From contig JAKAOC010000165.1 of NCBI GenBank assembly GCA_021823385.1, positions 1 to 5,979 of the forward strand: a stretch of DNA of 5,979 nt, written 5' to 3'. The stretch comes from Actinomycetes bacterium (lineage in GTDB: Bacteria; Actinomycetota; Acidimicrobiia; Acidimicrobiales; Acidimicrobiaceae). The notes beneath the pieces are model-generated. The model was given only the letters and a program-made list of their open reading frames with translations. It ran no database searches and was not told the origin of the DNA. The position numbers and the translations under genes are program-made. Below are positions 5,498-5,979 of this stretch, one piece after another. Within the stretch, counting starts at the first letter, position 1. The number at the start of each line of letters is the position of its first letter.

Positions 5498-5979
5498 ATG
5501 GCTTATGATCTCACGGCGCTGTCGACCTCTGAACTGATGGCAAGCGCCGCCAAAGTACGCGACTCCAATCGCGGACGCTACCTCACCTTTAGCCCTAAGG
5601 TCTTCATCCCCCTAACCAGGCTCTGCAACGATGCCTGCGGATACTGCACCTTCGTGCGCAGGCCCAGCCAGGTAAAAACCCCGTTTCTTTCCATGGAGGA
5701 TGTCCGGGCGATTGCCGAGGCCGGAGTGGCGGCCAACTGCCACGAGGCACTGTTCACCTTGGGGGAAAGGCCTGAGAATCGCTGGTCCGAGGCCCGGACC
5801 TGGCTCGAGGAGAACGGCCATCCGAGCACCGTTGATTACCTTGCCTCGGTGGCCGCCCGAACCATGGCCGAGTTCGGCCTCCTGCCGCACCTCAACGCAG
5901 GCGCGCTGACTCCGGAGGAGCTGGCCGTGCTTCGGCCCGCATCGGTCTCCCAGGGAATGATGCTCGAGAGCATCCGCCC
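5498..5979 (+). CDS. fbiC: F420 cofactor biosynthesis radical SAM enzyme, CofG domain of FbiC (5' part only)
   Basis: The visible 160 residues are the start of a CofG domain, half of the 7,8-didemethyl-8-hydroxy-5-deazariboflavin (Fo) synthase that builds the F420 chromophore from tyrosine and a flavin precursor. The radical SAM cluster motif CX3CX2C is present as C43-NDA-C47-GY-C50 inside FIPLTRLCNDACGYCTFV. Family segments follow: EALFTLGERPENRW (about 83-96), LLPHLNAGALTPEEL and SVSQGMMLES near the right end. They match mycobacterial FbiC closely from memory. The N-terminus before the cluster is only about 40 residues, much shorter than the roughly 85 in M. tuberculosis FbiC, and closer to stand-alone CofG. 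The end lies beyond the window, so I cannot see whether CofH is fused (FbiC) or separate (cofG). The gene is on the same strand 62 bases after pgl but seems to have its own promoter. Confidence 0.9.
   Translation, partial: MAYDLTALSTSELMASAAKVRDSNRGRYLTFSPKVFIPLTRLCNDACGYCTFVRRPSQVKTPFLSMEDVRAIAEAGVAANCHEALFTLGERPENRWSEARTWLEENGHPSTVDYLASVAARTMAEFGLLPHLNAGALTPEELAVLRPASVSQGMMLESIR

Overview
The window is GC-rich, densely packed bacterial DNA that reads as an actinobacterium, possibly a deep-branching or uncultured one. The evidence is a mycobacterial-type transaldolase, a TrmI methyltransferase closely resembling mycobacterial Rv2118c, an FbiC/CofG coenzyme F420 gene, an actinobacterial holin-III-like membrane protein, GTG and TTG starts, and two genes that look leaderless behind TANNNT -10 boxes. 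The species cannot be named from this sequence.

Layout: the left third (1-2030) is on the minus strand. In transcription order it holds a PaaI-type hotdog thioesterase (2030-1617), a two-helix holin-III-like membrane protein (1521-1189), a 68-residue single-helix protein (1149-943), a 78-residue basic protein starting at TTG (965-729), and trmI (685 to beyond the left edge). A 131-base divergent region (2031-2161) separates these from a plus-strand carbohydrate operon: tal (2162-3277), pgi (3333-4685) and pgl (4695-5435). After 62 bases, cofG/fbiC begins at 5498 and runs off the right edge.

How the genes fit together: tal, pgi and pgl form a glycolysis/pentose-phosphate set. Pgi interconverts fructose-6-P and glucose-6-P, Pgl hydrolyses 6-phosphogluconolactone, and Tal recycles sugar phosphates. 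The dehydrogenase that makes the lactone is not in the window. The next gene makes the deazaflavin core of F420, the cofactor of the alternative F420-dependent glucose-6-P dehydrogenase, so a metabolic link is possible but unproven.

Most notable points: (1) the Pgi protein carries its catalytic-type motifs in the order Glu, Lys, His rather than the usual Glu, His, Lys, and resembles the PGI half of bifunctional transaldolase/PGI proteins, here as a separate gene next to tal; (2) the thioesterase and cofG/fbiC genes both have a TANNNT hexamer ending exactly 7 bases before the ATG and little or no Shine-Dalgarno, the signature of leaderless transcripts; (3) a cluster of small membrane or basic proteins sits upstream of trmI, with a 23-base overlap and a TTG start. 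I found no mobile element, CRISPR array, tRNA or rRNA, and no clearly new multigene system.
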